Source of the DNA: Plectrocnemia conspersa
Taxonomy: Eukaryota; Arthropoda; Insecta; Trichoptera; Polycentropodidae
Length of the DNA: 64,000 nucleotides
Reading direction: 5' to 3'
NCBI GenBank assembly: GCA_009617715.1
Contig: VTFK01000115.1
Span: forward strand, 1,008,071 to 1,072,070
Below are positions 38,601-53,600 of this stretch, in pieces (the first letter of the stretch is position 1; every line of letters begins with the position of its first letter). The notes below the pieces were generated by a model, which did no database searches, was not told where the DNA came from, and worked only from the letters and a program-made list of their open reading frames with translations. The translations under genes were made by a program, and so were the position numbers.

Positions 38601-41600
38601 TTAATGGTCAATTTCTGAGTATAAAATATTCTTATAAAACAAATTCGATTAAGAACACTTTTTCCACCAGGGGCGTGCCAAATAATGTTGATTTTTTCTA
38701 TGGCTAAATTTGTAGCAATAAAGTAAAAGTCTATAGTACTAAACAACGGTCAAGATATACGCGAAAAACACCAATGAAAATTTTGGTCACAGTGGCACAT
38801 AAAAGAACTTATTATTACTGAGAAAGGTTATTTTTATTTTTGAGTAATAGACTGGATAAATATCGGGCAATACAAATAATAAAAAAAATCTATAGACAAC
38901 GCCCATTTAAGAACGGATATTGCGTCATGGGCGTGCCAAAAGAGATTATTTTTTTTCTTCGGCTACATTTTTCGAAATAAACCGTAATTTTATAATTAAA
39001 AACAGCGGTCGAGATAAAACAATAGTAATTGTCACGCTATTTACGAATAGAAAAATAAACAGAACATACCTTCTCCGTATAAATACGTATACTATTTTAA
39101 ACAATATTAAAAGTTAAGTACATGATCTGGGAAAAAATCGTTTAAAGGTGAATTATAAAAACAAAACCTATAAATCATTTTGGCGTCAGGGGCGTGCCAA
39201 AGCTATTTTTTTTTAATTAAACAGTTTTAAAAAGCGGTAAAATATAATAATGCCTATTATTACCATTATCTAAACGCAAAAACTACCAGAGCGGACTTTT
39301 GCCATAGAGATGTGTAAAAGCGCTCATTATTAATGAAGAATATTATATTCATTTCTTTTTGTTGCTTGATATGCGTAAGTCTAATACGTTATATAATGGA
39401 GAAAATATGTACTAACTAGGTAAATCAATTAGACGCAAACAATACAAGTAAGTATTAAAAACACTGGAAATAGATGTCACTTTGCAGTTGGGGCCGGTTT
39501 TTAATCCTAACATTTTTATAAAAAAATTGAGTCTGCTGCGGGGACCCGAACCTATGACCTTTGGATTATCAGTCCAGGCCTTACGGTCCATGCTATTCTA
39601 GACTTAATTTTGATCAATGAGACATAAAAATACAACTAAAAAACACATAAAACATTCACCCATGCAGTTTTAGCGCCAGAAACGCGCCAAAATGAATGTA
39701 TTTCTGATGAAGTTAAATTTATTAAATTAAACTAGAATTATAATAACTGCTACTAAAAACCTTTATTTTAAAAGTTTAAATTAAAATAAATATGCAGTGA
39801 CGTCTAAAACTGTTACCGATCCTTTGTAATCTTTTCAAAAGTGAGTTTAATCCGCCCACTTTTGAAAGACATTATATTTTTAGCTTCTTAGATAATAATT
39901 ATTAGGCATATGTATTTCAACCCTTAGTTCAAGGACGTCATTTAAGGGGAATGTGGGGGCATTTACCCCCCTTGGATTTGGTAAGGAAATTTTATCTCAT
40001 TTAATTAAATACTATATATATATATAATATAAATGAAATAGAAATATTGAATTATCGGGTTATCCCTCAAAGAAAATCTAAAAAAAACAGTCTTATTTTT
40101 TTATAGGTTTATAGCGATATTAATTTATTTAACTAATTTTGTACAAACACATAAATATTATTGTAAAATAATTATTAGTTAGTGATAATTATTTTAATTA
40201 TTCATTACTTTTATAATCGTTAAACTTTTTTAAAAATGAATGAATGCATTAAAACGAAAATGCTTAATTTATTATTTTACATACTTTTTTTTAGGGACGT
40301 CATTTCAGCTTTTGCAAATTATAAAATTGAGATCAGCTGAGATTAAATTATTTCATAAAAAATGATAGAACATTTTAAATACATTATCGAATTTATTGTA
40401 TATCTATACAATAGCCAATAATTTTTATAACGAATTTAACATACATGAAGATTGGATCTGTTATGGCGTTTATTTTGTGCGGATTTTCATAATAATTAAA
40501 TAACTATATATCAATTAATCGCGATAGCATTATTAAATTGACCAAAATACAATTTTTGCGCCTTAAAAACCAATACAAAAATGTGAAAGGAACTTTACAA
40601 AAAATTGCGATGCACACGAGCGTTCCCAGGCGACGGCACGATTTTATTGCTTTTGACGTGGATTTTTGACATCTGAGAAGGGATGATTGTTTTTGCGCCC
40701 TCTTATTGGTAAAAATTCTGTTTAGATGTGCTTAATTTGATTCTCACTTATTGTAAGCTGTATTATTGCTATAGAAAGTCTTAATATAAACGCTAGATAA
40801 CCGAACGTTTCTACTGCGACTGCACGATTTTATTGCTTTTGACATGGATTCTAAGCGAATTGGGCTAAAAAATGCATGTTATTTATTGAAATACTGTAGC
40901 GACCTATTTATATTTTTATATATGTTTATTTAAATTTTATTATGGCCATATTTGACGATAATTATTTTTACATATGTATTAAAAAATAGAAGATAAAGAT
41001 AATACGGTAATTAAAACGTAAATTCTGATAGTCAACGAAAATTCAAGGTAAATCTTTTATAATATTTATATATGAAGGTCCAAAAATATATTTTACAAGC
41101 GGTTAAATTATTGCATGTGCCATATATTTTTATTCTATTTTTATATTGAGCTCATAATATATCTTTTTCCTTTATAATTTTAATGCGTTTCTTTGATATT
41201 TTTTTTTCAAAGAGTTTATAGAATTATAAGAAAATCTTATAATTCTAATATATCCAACATTTATGACTGTTATATCACTTTTATGTTATGTTCACATTAT
41301 TGAAGAGCCATAATGGTATTTTTATGATCTATAAAGTTCATTTTTGTGGCAAAGTGGCAAAATTCGAAATATCTTGCCACATAATAATATTTAATAGTGA
41401 TCCTAAAAAAATAATTTTCTTAGATTTAATTCACTACAAAACCTTCTTGTAAAAACAGCTTTTTTTATATATATTTTAATTTAAGAAGATATACTTTCGA
41501 AGCCTTGTTTACTTTCTATTTTACGCGATGGATTATAATGCCATATTCTACAGATTTGCTCTCTGTACATTTTCATTCGCAAATAATAAACAATAGTGTT

Positions 41601-44600
41601 TACCTCAAAATGTAAATTATATCTTATAACACACTTTTTATTAATGTATCTATTTTGCTTACGCACTAATGGATATTATATTTATATAATACGTTCGTAT
41701 ACAATGATGGTATTGTGAACATTTTAGGCCGCGACTTAAAAAAGCAAACAATTGTTACTGACTTATTTATTTTGCGCGTTCAGACTTCTTTATTCACGCT
41801 CTTTGGCTTTTAAGGATCTTCGTGTAAATTAGGGATACGGAAAAAAAGGATTTGTGTAAGCTCCATTTTTAATTACTTCCTCTTATTTCAGTGTACAATG
41901 CCCGAGGCGGCGAGCATTAAATTCTTCGGCGAATATTTTTTTGCAAACTTCATTGTGGATGGAGAGAAATAAGTGTTAGCACTCATTGCGAATGCTTTAA
42001 ATACCTTAGGGTATGTTTAAATAACAGTTAAAGGGTCGGTTTTAAAATTACGGCTATACACATGAGCTCTTTGATGATAATATTATACTTTTGCATTATG
42101 ATACACGCTGAAAGCTCCAAGAAACAGTTCGAAATAAACTTTAGCGTATTAATATAAGTCGCGTGGGAAGCAATGAATAATTTATTTTCAGACATAAGAT
42201 TATTATGATGCCAGTTATTGTGACTACTTTTGAAAATAGCTAATTTTCAATGTATTTTGTGGATTTTACACGAATCACTTCAAACAAATTTTTACAGGAT
42301 AGGTGTAAGCAATATAAAAATAAACAACACTGTAACGTTTTTCTTGTCAAATGTTTTTTTCATTTATTTCTACCTTTTTACGAACGTTTTGATTGAAGCA
42401 GATCCTAAAGAAGACTACGCGTTTGAGCGATTTTTTTATTCGAAATTCCGATCAGTAAACATTCGACACACGTGTAAGGGGAAAAATATTTATCGACGAT
42501 GAGTAGATATTTGATATTAATTTTAGACCTTTGATCGGGATTTATTTGTGTTGTTAAACATAATATATAAATAAGTATGAATATAATTTTATGCTGTAGT
42601 CCCTTTAATACTAAATAAAATCTATAGATAACAAAAAAATAATAAAGATAAATCAATTTTAGGTGTTAAGAGAAAAGCATTTAATTTTCAAAGTAAACCA
42701 TATTTAAAACTGGATAAGAAGATAAAAAACAAATATTCAACTTAAACCTGATCAGTTAAAGTAATCATACCTTTGGTTAAATTCCAATGTCGCATAAAAT
42801 AAGTATTGTTAAAATCTGATTAGAATAAATTTTATATTAAATATTTAAAACATCAATTATTGTAATATTTCTGAATATCTCAAACGCAATTAGTACGATG
42901 CAATATATACTAAAATCGCATGCAAATTGAATAACCAAAATTGAATATTCATATATCAAAAGCGTAAAGGACACCAGCGGTTTGACGAGGACGTTTTAAT
43001 AGAGCGTTGTTTGATTTCTGGCGTTTTATGGTAATGATCCGAGTCAGACCTAATATATTTCCACACTTCAATAATGAAGCAAAAGTAAAACCTAATGAAA
43101 AAGTCTGATTCGACACTCTCTTTTGTAAAGTATCTCATTCCATTTACTCGGACTTATTTTTGTGTTAATTTTTATCTCGGTTCAAAGTTCAAACAATTAA
43201 CGTTAATCAAAACTGGCGCGACGATGCGTAAACTCACTATTGCTCGTTAAAAAATCGTTTTATCTAAAAAAATATCCCGTTTCCTTTTAAAATTATTTTT
43301 CCCATTGCAACGGGCGTTTATGGTTTAATTAATCAAGATTTGTGAAATTAAAATATTTCGGTTTGACGAGAATATTTCCAAGATAATAAACATTTTACGA
43401 TTCCGCAGCTTTACGTTCTACGATATTAATTCATTTCATCCAAACAGTTAAATTTTACCTTAAATTTTAAACTTGAATAATTTTGCAATCTTTTTGTCGT
43501 GTATGATTCATAAAAAAATAAGCTAAGTAAACAATTTAATTTCGAATGTAACCATCTTTTTAAAAAAAAATATTAACCGCAACCTTGTTAACAGGAAACA
43601 GTATATTATAATATGGGGCGATTATATTTATATTACAATACAAGGCTGAATTATATTCTGAATGATTATGTATTCACATTGAATTATAAATGTTTGCAAG
43701 TAAAACTTTGAATCTATCATTGTCTATATGTTTACTTTATATATCTAAATAAATTGAAACACTAAAATAAACATGTGTATTATACTGAAAGCTATCATTT
43801 TAAAATTTTGTATAAATCTGTTTAGAATCTGCGTAGAAAAAAAACGCGTTAAAAGCGCAATAAACAAAAATACTATAAAATCTCCATGGCTCAAGAGAGC
43901 CGAGTAAAAAAAACATTTTTCATTTAAACTGGCGTATATAAGCGCATACATAGCGCACATCGTGGATTTCAATTCATAATTTACATCCGACAAAAACATC
44001 AATCAATAAATTCTATTAGATACTCCCGAAACTCGCAACTAGTAGAGCAACGGCAAAGCATCGACCGAGGAAGCGAACGCTTCCCTCGTCGCGCCATGAT
44101 CCCTGCTTGCACTACAAGAACATTGTTGTTTATAAAAGTTGCACATTTAATATGAATTACTAACTAAATAATTTTATACAAACTGTATGTGGAGAAATTT
44201 ACCAAATAAATCAGCAATTAAATAGTAATTATACAACAAAATTTTTGTGTTATTTTAGTATTATAAATACTAAAAATACACACGTGCTTTAAAAGATTAA
44301 ATACAACGTCACTACAATAACAATAATTATTAAACATTGATAATCTAGTACAAAACGTAGCTTTTGATAAATTAAATATGTCATATGTATTAGTATTACC
44401 ATAATTAAACACAGACATGTTTTATTTTTTCGTATTATTTATCAAAGCAATTTTACAAAAAAATTAAATATCTAGAAATAAGATTTAATTATTTTTATAA
44501 ATCATAGCGTTGCGAATTATTTATACGAAAATTATCATAAAAATAACATTTTTTTTCTTCTATGCAGGTGTTTGAAAAAAACGGCGTTTTAGCGGCCTAA

Positions 44601-47600
44601 CTAAAAGAAATTTTGCGTTTTCATCTTATCAAAATTAACAATTAATCCAGATTTATTGTAAGCGTCACAAATACCAAAATAATGTGCGCGTATTTAAAGT
44701 CATTTAATAAATGACCGTAACTTTAAAACCAAAATGGACTAAAAAACACGATTTTTTACGAACTACAAATTCTATTGTTGCTATATTTATGTAACCCACC
44801 AGTTAAATCACTATAATCTTGAGTATTTAAATCATTAAAAAAATGAATCATAATTTTGCTTAAAAATACAAATAAATGGACAAAGAGTCATTGATCTCCC
44901 TCCATTTTTACGACTCTATCTTTAAAAGGTTATTATAAAAAAAACATTTTCAAGTATCACATGAACTTCTACCTTTATTGGTTTGTATTTATATAGTTTT
45001 CACTGAAACTTCCTACATCGCTTCTGACTTCAAGAAACACAAACGCTTAGCTTTCAACTTATATTTACATTCATAAGTGAGAAAAATGCTTTTTCTTGAA
45101 ACATAACCAAATCACCCATGACTGGACATTGAATCAAACAATAGGAATATCGTTAAGGAGTATTATTATATATTACAAAGCCATGATGTTAGCATAAAAA
45201 GCCTTTTACAGAAATTGGTTTTTAATGAGAATTTAGCCCTAAACTTACATTCAGAGTAGCTTACACTGAATCGACATAAAAAACGATATTCTAATGAGAG
45301 TTCAGCCCTAAACTTAAATTCAGAGTAGCTCACGCTGAATCGACATCGTAAAATAAATTAAGGCTTCATATTTAAAAAATATATAAATAGCTTAGATTAT
45401 CTTGAACTTATCCTAATAATTTTACTTTACAGTGAGGATTTAAACAATTTTTGCCAATATTTACAATTTTAAAGTCACCATAAGAACCACTTGAACAACG
45501 AAATGAAAGATCTCCCACACTACATCAACATGTGACGAAAGTTTAGAGCAAACACTATTCAATGGAGAAAGGGCTCTTTACTGCAAAATAAGAGCGTCGA
45601 TAATTTAAAATATTGGTTACACTACCTAATACACAATCCGTTCCGAGACGATAACCACCCATTATCACCGCTGATAAAACATTATTTGTATGAGAACACG
45701 CGCGACAGGCAATGCATTTGACCCTGCGTATATTAGTATTGTTTACGCATCGTTAGATCATATTTTATCTTAAGGCGTAAACACATTTTGAAGGTAGGAT
45801 CAAGAAGTGACGCGATTGGTTCGTAATGAACTTAATTTGCGATAATCCAGAGACGTCTTTAACGATCAATATAAAATGTGTGACACTTCAGATCACAGAC
45901 AAGCTCTGGAAAGCAACAATAAAGACTCGCACAGCTACAGGCAGAGCCTGACAAAAAAAATGGTAATTTTATTTCATAATATAGGTCACTCTTATAAAAA
46001 CTAGTGGTATGCGATATACATGAATTTATAAATGTAATTTTAGCATGCCTTATCTAATAAATGAGCCAATTTTTTTAATGCCGGTCATTTCGCTAAAATG
46101 AAAATATTACCTAATGCGTCATTGAGTGTTTTTTAATACGAGAGAAGAACGTCACAGCACCGTGTGAACGTAATGTGTTAAGCAGCAATGTTCACACACA
46201 TGGCCGATCAATGTTTAAAACGTTTGTAATCAATCCGTAGTAAGCCCGCGCCATTTGTTGTAAAGGTCGTACAATTTTAGAAGCGCGTGCGACCTTTGAG
46301 ACACATTTTTGATACCTTCAAACGAGCCACGTAAATCGCCTTAACACATTGCCGGAAACGCGAGACCGGGCTCTCTCTATCGACGATGGTTTCCAATAAT
46401 TTCGCTTTCCGACCCGAGTTTAATTTCCGAAATGTGAATCATTCTGCCGTTTTGAAATTATGCAGACGTCAACATGTGAAATCAAATATTGTAATATATT
46501 TTTCGGGTCTACTTTGAGTGGTCTACGTGTGTGCATTATTAATATTTATTTGATTGAAAAATATTTTGCACGAAATAAACAATTGTTATAGTTGTTAAAT
46601 TTTTTCGCCATTTGTTATTTAGTTAAAATTTAAAAAAAAATAAAACAGTTTGGAAATCGTCTAAATCACTTAACAAACACATCAACTTAATAGTTTGATG
46701 AAGCACATATCCGTTAATTTTAGTCCGTTGCCAGGGCTCCGCCCCATCTGGTTTCCTACCCACATAATATTCTAACCACAAAAGACACACTAAGCCTATC
46801 GGCGCCGGAGCCCCTAGAGCTAACCTGCAGACACAAGGCCCCAGAGAGCCTGCCTACATACAGAGAAAACCTGCGCTATTATATCTACGCTTTCTAAAAT
46901 AACTCTTAGTGCTTACAAAATATTTAGGGGTGCTTAAAAATATTAAGAGAGTTAAAAAACATACAAAACAGCAAATACATGTTTTTTGTATAATTTTATG
47001 ATCAAGTCATGTATTTTTTAAAACCATCTTTATATATCACATTTCAACTGAGTTTATGATTTAATAGCCTAATATTCAGATTCTCACACGTGTAAATTTA
47101 AATAAAATATTTTTTTGCCCGTTATTAATCCTGCCGTGGGTGGTTTAATTCTTAAATTAAATGGTAGCTCAATTGAAATTTTTATTTATATATACATATA
47201 AATAAACCTTTTTAATTCAATTGTATTAATTTTATAGCTATGTTAGCTTTTTCAACTGACAAATATAAAATTGCAATTATAAGCACTTGCGCTTAAATAT
47301 CTACTTTAATTGAAATATGTGGTATAATAAATACAAGCGTCTTACTACTAAAGAGCGCGAAGTTTGAGTTTGAGTTAGAATTCAAAATTATTAGTGAAAC
47401 TCACATACATTTTAACGTTGTGATGATTTCTGTGTCATATAAATATTAGAAGTTTCAATTCCGAGATACGAGTTCTGTTCGCTAGACGCCAGAGATACTA
47501 TCGTATATGAGCCATGGCCTTGCAGTTACAGATTATCCTTGGATTCGACGCCGGGGCTCTGCCCTTGACTTGTCGAGGATCCACAAAAAGTTTTGGAAAG

Positions 47601-50600
47601 ACCAGCACAACAGCGGGCGGCTGTCTGATTGGTCATACGCATATATAATACAAAGCAAGTGTTTTAGAACAAAATTAAAAAGGCATACATAATTGCGTAT
47701 CCTTGGACAAACGCACATACGATCCTGAAAACGCAAATTTTTAAATTGTAAACGCAATGCGTTAAACAGTATTTGATATGCTTAGATGTGGTAGGAGAAG
47801 TTTGAGCATCTAGTAAATAATAACATTTAAAGAGAAATAGAAATCAATATAATTTTTCCACTTCATTTAATAAAATTTATTTTCACGAGGTAACACTAAC
47901 TTGCTACAAATTTTATGAGGAAAATGTATTCTCTGTTCAGTATGAATAAAATTATTAACTGAAATGTTTTTGTATCAAAACGTGATATGTCCTTAGCTGG
48001 TGGTTACGTGGACCGTGTAATTTTTTGATTATTTTGGTAATCCATTTACGGAAAATGTACTACAAAAAAAAATTCGAGGATTGAAATAAAAATGTGTTTA
48101 GGTCTATATATATAATATATATATACTGATTCTCCATCGAAACTGTGAACGCTTCATCTGTTAAATGTAGGGTAAGTTAAACATTTTAGAATGGTATTGA
48201 ATATTAATAACACGTACCTTCGGCGGTATGATTAAATAGGTGTCTACTTTATGATCGGCCAAATATCCTTCGCGAGAAGCTCCGTCTCCAGGCTCCACCG
48301 AGAATCTGTCGCCTAATTGAAGAAGCGTAGCTTTGGTGATGTGGACTCTCCTATAAATCGAAAAATAACTTATTCATACTGTATAGTCGAGAGTATACAC
48401 GATGTTTATGGTGAATTATATATTTTATAATAACCTCGCGCGAATGAAGCGACTATGTACGACACAAATGAAATTCTAAATAAATTGTCTCTGCGCACAA
48501 CTTTGGAAGTTTTCCACTTGGAATATATAATACTAAAAATAAAGTTTGCGAATGCATTTCAAAGTTGCACTGAGAAGCGAGCTTTCTGCAAAAGCATAAA
48601 ATATTTGTGCGGGTGTTTTTATTTTATCCGTTTTTATATGCAATGCCATTTATCAAAACAATGCATGTTCTGAAAATTCTTCTAGATATTTTTAAATGAA
48701 AATATTGTATATTTTTTGTGACGCTATTACTTTATTTTTACGAGTACCTGCGTTTTTTTTAAGCAATGCTAATATTAAATTTTCTCTAGCTTTAAGCATT
48801 CGAATATAATTATTTTTTATAATTTTGTGTGACTCCTAATTAATATTTTTTTTGTTGTGTAACAACTGTATTAGGATGTATAATCATGTTTTAGTGTGTA
48901 AGTATGTATCTTAATTAATAACAAATAAAATAAAATAAATTGTGTTTTAGTTAAAAAAAAATGAAATATAAATTATTATATAGTAATTGTTAAAAAAATC
49001 ATTAATAATATTAAATATTAATAAGATACATATACTTTGACATATTATTAACCTTTTTATAATTTATATTACAAATTTTTTCCTCATTTAAAATATTACT
49101 CCCATAATGCATAATCTACAAGTTATTTTTTTAATTCATACCAAATACCTTAAATCATAAATTGTTTACTTTTGCGTAAAAATAACTTCACACCGCCACT
49201 TAGCTCTTTGCCACTTGATACATATACTATGAAAATCTCATATCATCAAAATATCAAGTATTCATAAAAATACGCGTCTCATTAAAATTTGACGACTCCT
49301 TTGTCACTAAGAGCAACACTAAAAATGTCTAAAAATAACTTTGTATATCATATTCGCGAACCTGTCATATAATAAAGTAAATGAGATGACGAAATGTTTT
49401 TATTCCTAACGAAAATAAGATATTAGAGAACCAGATAAATCTAGAAAATATTACTTAAAAAAAAAAAAATTACCGAGCATGTTAATTTACATTAAAATCT
49501 ATTGATATACCAAATTGTTTTTTATATAAATATAGTATTCAAATAAAAAAACTGTAAATTATTACCGAAGAATGTTTCTAAATATCACTTTAAATGCGGT
49601 AATGTTATGTGTAGGCCTATTTATTTATTTATTATGGATAAAACTATGCGATACTTTGGTAAAATTGACTTGACAGCGGCAGTGCATTTTTTGGCGGACC
49701 GCCACGGGAGTTTGACGACCGGCGGCGCCTCATCCGCCGGTCACTAACTTATTTTAACATGTAACATAAACCATATACCTTATAATAAAAATATTACTGC
49801 ATCTGCTAAATTAAAAAAAAAAAAATTATAGTACAAAATATATACAGAAAATGCAGATACACACCCAAAAGAGATGTGCAGACACGTTTATTTTTATTTT
49901 GTAAGTGAAAATAAATGTACTTAAATGTATGTCTATGAATGCATGTATATATGTATGTGTGTGTAGTGTTATTTATCCACATTATTTTGTATAATATTGC
50001 TAAAAAATTGTTAATGGCAAAATAAAATTCTCTCCGAATATCCATTCTAAAATAATATATTAGCCAAATGGTTTATTATGTTATTATCAGAAGTAAAAAA
50101 TATAAAATATAAAACGAAAGGTGTGTGTATTATACAGCAATAAAATAAAAAGAAGGTGCTTTCTGAAGGTTATGCGACCGGACCGCATGGAATACAAAAG
50201 CGTCCAGACGCTCTTTATGAGAGAGGAACGCAAAAATGTCCCCTATCTCCATCCATGCTTTCCAATAATATTTCAACGGAATTGCATGCGAAAAAAGGCG
50301 GCGAACGGTATAAACGGGAAATAAAAATAATATAAAAAAAAACATACCCTGCTACTCCGCCAGACTCCATGTGATTGGCTAGGGTGACGTCGTCGCTCCA
50401 AACATCAAACTGCCACTTTCTTAATCCTAACACACCACAAAGCACGTTTCCAGTATGAATACCAATCCTCATGTCCACATTGAAGCCAGTCGCCTCGCGA
50501 ACGAACCTAGAAGTCAAATTTTTCCTTCAAACATCACTTTTAACATTACGTTTGTGTTGCGAACTTAACATATTAAATTTCGCCTTAATTAAAAAGCTCC

Positions 50601-53600
50601 CTGTTGGTTTTTAGAAATTTGAGCGTCAAGAATATCACACACCAAAGACGTTTCGTGTTTAATATTAAACTTTGGAATGGATGAATGGCGAATGTGTACA
50701 TGGAACAACGCACGTTATAAAATTAATATTGAAATTAACAAATTTATGTTAAATGTTATGTACACATACATACATTTTAATAAATTAAAATTAAATAAAT
50801 ATTATTTAGTAACATAATAAGTTAACTAATATAAAGCAAATAAGGAATAGATTCTATAAAGATTATGTGTACTAAAAATACATAACTAGAACGGTTAACA
50901 ATGCTGAATTTATTAATGTTAATATACAGATTATTATGATTTCAAAGACATGATCAAAAAATCGAAATACTTTAAGAATTAAATACAACAAAAATATAAC
51001 CTCGTTTTAAAGATTATATATTTTTGTAATTGTTTTTCATTTAGCAGCTTGCTTTTATTAAAATTCACAAAATACTTTTTAATTATCTTTAAATGTTTTT
51101 TTGTACCATACAATTCAATTTAAGTATAATAGATTTTGAGCTCTAGATTATAAAAAAAAAACAGTGTAAAAGTAAAATAAATATCAAAAATCAAAACATA
51201 ATTTTCATAAAAAATCAGAGAGTTCGTTATTTATGGCAAAAATAATGCATTAAATTTAAAATAATTTTAATACTAGAAAAGTTAAATTATTAAATATAGA
51301 AAAATATATATGTATATATAAAAAACATACATATACTCTATTTGCGTAAACACTCAGATCGAGAGCTATCCGTTTCATCGTTATTCATAATTGAGAAAGA
51401 GATATGAAGTTTAAATTTACGCCTCTACTATTAGCTTTAAAGCACACGATACGGATATACGTTTGATATACTCGAGTAATGATAAGTGTATCTATAACTA
51501 ATATTATTCAAAGTGGAACATAACACAGATTTTTAAATTATTAAAAAATAGTTTTTATTATATTTATATACACATTAATATTCTTAACCTCTTTACTTTC
51601 TCACAAATGCTTTATTTTTTATTTTAATAAATCAGAAAAATCAAAGAAACATGTTTTAATTATTATTATATTTTTGTTAGCTAGCCTGATCTGACAATTT
51701 TTTTAAGAAAATCCGTTTTAAAATATAAAGAGATTAAAATTTAATATAAAATAAAATATATGTTTATTTTACATTTTTTAGAATATTTGACTAACATAAA
51801 CAAAATAAACAACATTAACCTTTTTTGAAGATCTTTTAAATTTTAACAATTTGTTATACAGTTTTACTAAATTAAATACATCAGGAATATTTCTGACCGT
51901 TTTAAAAGTTACTATAAATTTAATTCTTATATGTTGAGAATTGATGCACTATAAAAAACTATTTTTAATATTTCAAAATAATACAAACACTCATTTAAAT
52001 ATATAACATAAATTAAGTACAAATGATTTTTAGTAATATTTTTAAGTATAAGGAACTTTAACCTGTTTTTTATATAAAAATTAAATTAAAACGTAGAAAA
52101 AATGTATTTCCGAAACTAAAATTAATAAAGTAGCTTTCTCCTAATGCCGATTATTTTAATCAAATTCTTTGGCATCCTACTCAAAATATTTTCTGTCATG
52201 AATTGCTTCATTTTCTCTGTTTCTTATTAAGAATTTTACGCGTAATTTCTTGTGCTGTATTTTCTTTATTACCACTTTCTAGAACAATTCGCCTCGCATT
52301 TTTTTAAATGAAAAGTCAGCTGCGGTTCAAAATTTTACTCATTTCACGCAGATTCACAAAATTAATTTACCACAACACAAAACACATATTTTATTATAAT
52401 TTGAAGTTAAAGTATCATAATTAATTCTAACGAGGTTTGTTTTAAAGAAGCAAACTTCAAAAAATATATAAACCACCCCTGTTCTATGTATGCAATTAAG
52501 AACATAGATATAAACTGCCCTAATCAACTTCCATTGAAAATTTATTTCCAATTCGTGCATTGAAAATTTACTGAGCACGTATTCATACGTTGGTAATAAT
52601 AATATGACCACAAGAATTGCTAATGAGCGAATGAAATACTCATTTACAATTAATTGTATTTTCTTAACTTATTAAGGATATATCAGCAAAAACAATTTAA
52701 TATATATTATTGTCTCAGTAATAAGACGATGCGGATTTCGACTGAAATTCGTTTAGACCTTTCATCTAAGTTTCACTCTGAAAAATTCTGTCTCGTCACT
52801 CAAATAGTGACGTTTCCTTTTTCCTGAAAATGAGGAATGAAATTTGATTTCGGTCCGTTCGTGGAACACATACGTAATCCTTGCAAAAAATGGATAAAAT
52901 GTATCTTGTAGTAAGGGTTTGCCAAATCCTTATTTATATGTATCGGTTAAGCACATATTTTCACATAGTATTTACTTACCGATTGATTTTTTTCTAATAT
53001 AAAATTCAGGGTATAAAATGTAGTATTATATATCTTTAATATATTATAGTAATAAATTAATAAATTTGATAAGAATATTAATTTATATTAAATAATTAGA
53101 TTATTTATAATTAAATAAACTGTTACTTTTAATTACTTATCGAAATGTTTGATAATAAAATAATATATTCTAGGTAATAATAATTCATGCCTAGTTAATA
53201 TATTATTATTTATCTTAATACATATTTTAATAAGCTTATCAACTTTATACTGTATAATAAATTGATACGGTAATTGGATATTACATATTTAGAAGATATA
53301 AATGAATAATATGTTAGATCCACATAGAGTTATTAAAAATAAAGTAGAGGTTAATATTTTATTTTTAATAGGATATAGTCGTAAATAAATATAGCATACC
53401 TTATTGCTTCTATCATCTGCAATCCCATTTTGACGCAGTTGTAAGCATGATTAGGTCTCGAAACAGGCAGTCCAGATACGCAGTAATAGCAGTCTCCCAA
53501 AATTTTGATCCGCATACATTGATTATCCTGAATAAGTATTGAAACGAATATATTGATTAGATAAAGGGTCTTTGTCCTGTTTAATTCAACGTCTACTATA

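Larger units (their letters stand above)
38137..48217. other. Ten-kilobase adenylate cyclase intron
   Basis: Contains a ~260-bp diverged tandem array (38545-39310), a tRNA-derived SINE (39472-39603), GACGTCATTT repeats (39936-39990, 40290-40320), a MITE family-1 copy (40615-40855), a 69-bp tandem duplication (45222-45350), a GC-richer island (46140-46460) and small GC-rich patches (44030-44105, 46730-46870, 47540-47620). I find no further coding exon. Confidence 0.5.

Noticed and set aside
42230..42656. Open frames on both strands in the 10-kb intron
   Set aside because: AT-driven composition, overlapping on opposite strands, no recognisable motif.
47507..47757. Overlapping open frames on both strands
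   Set aside because: Neither has a domain. They fall in a GC-richer patch inside the cyclase intron, probably repeat-derived.
50121..50345. Open frames on both strands next to a cyclase exon
   Set aside because: They are intronic read-through of the exon 50506-50348 and its antisense; no independent coding signal.
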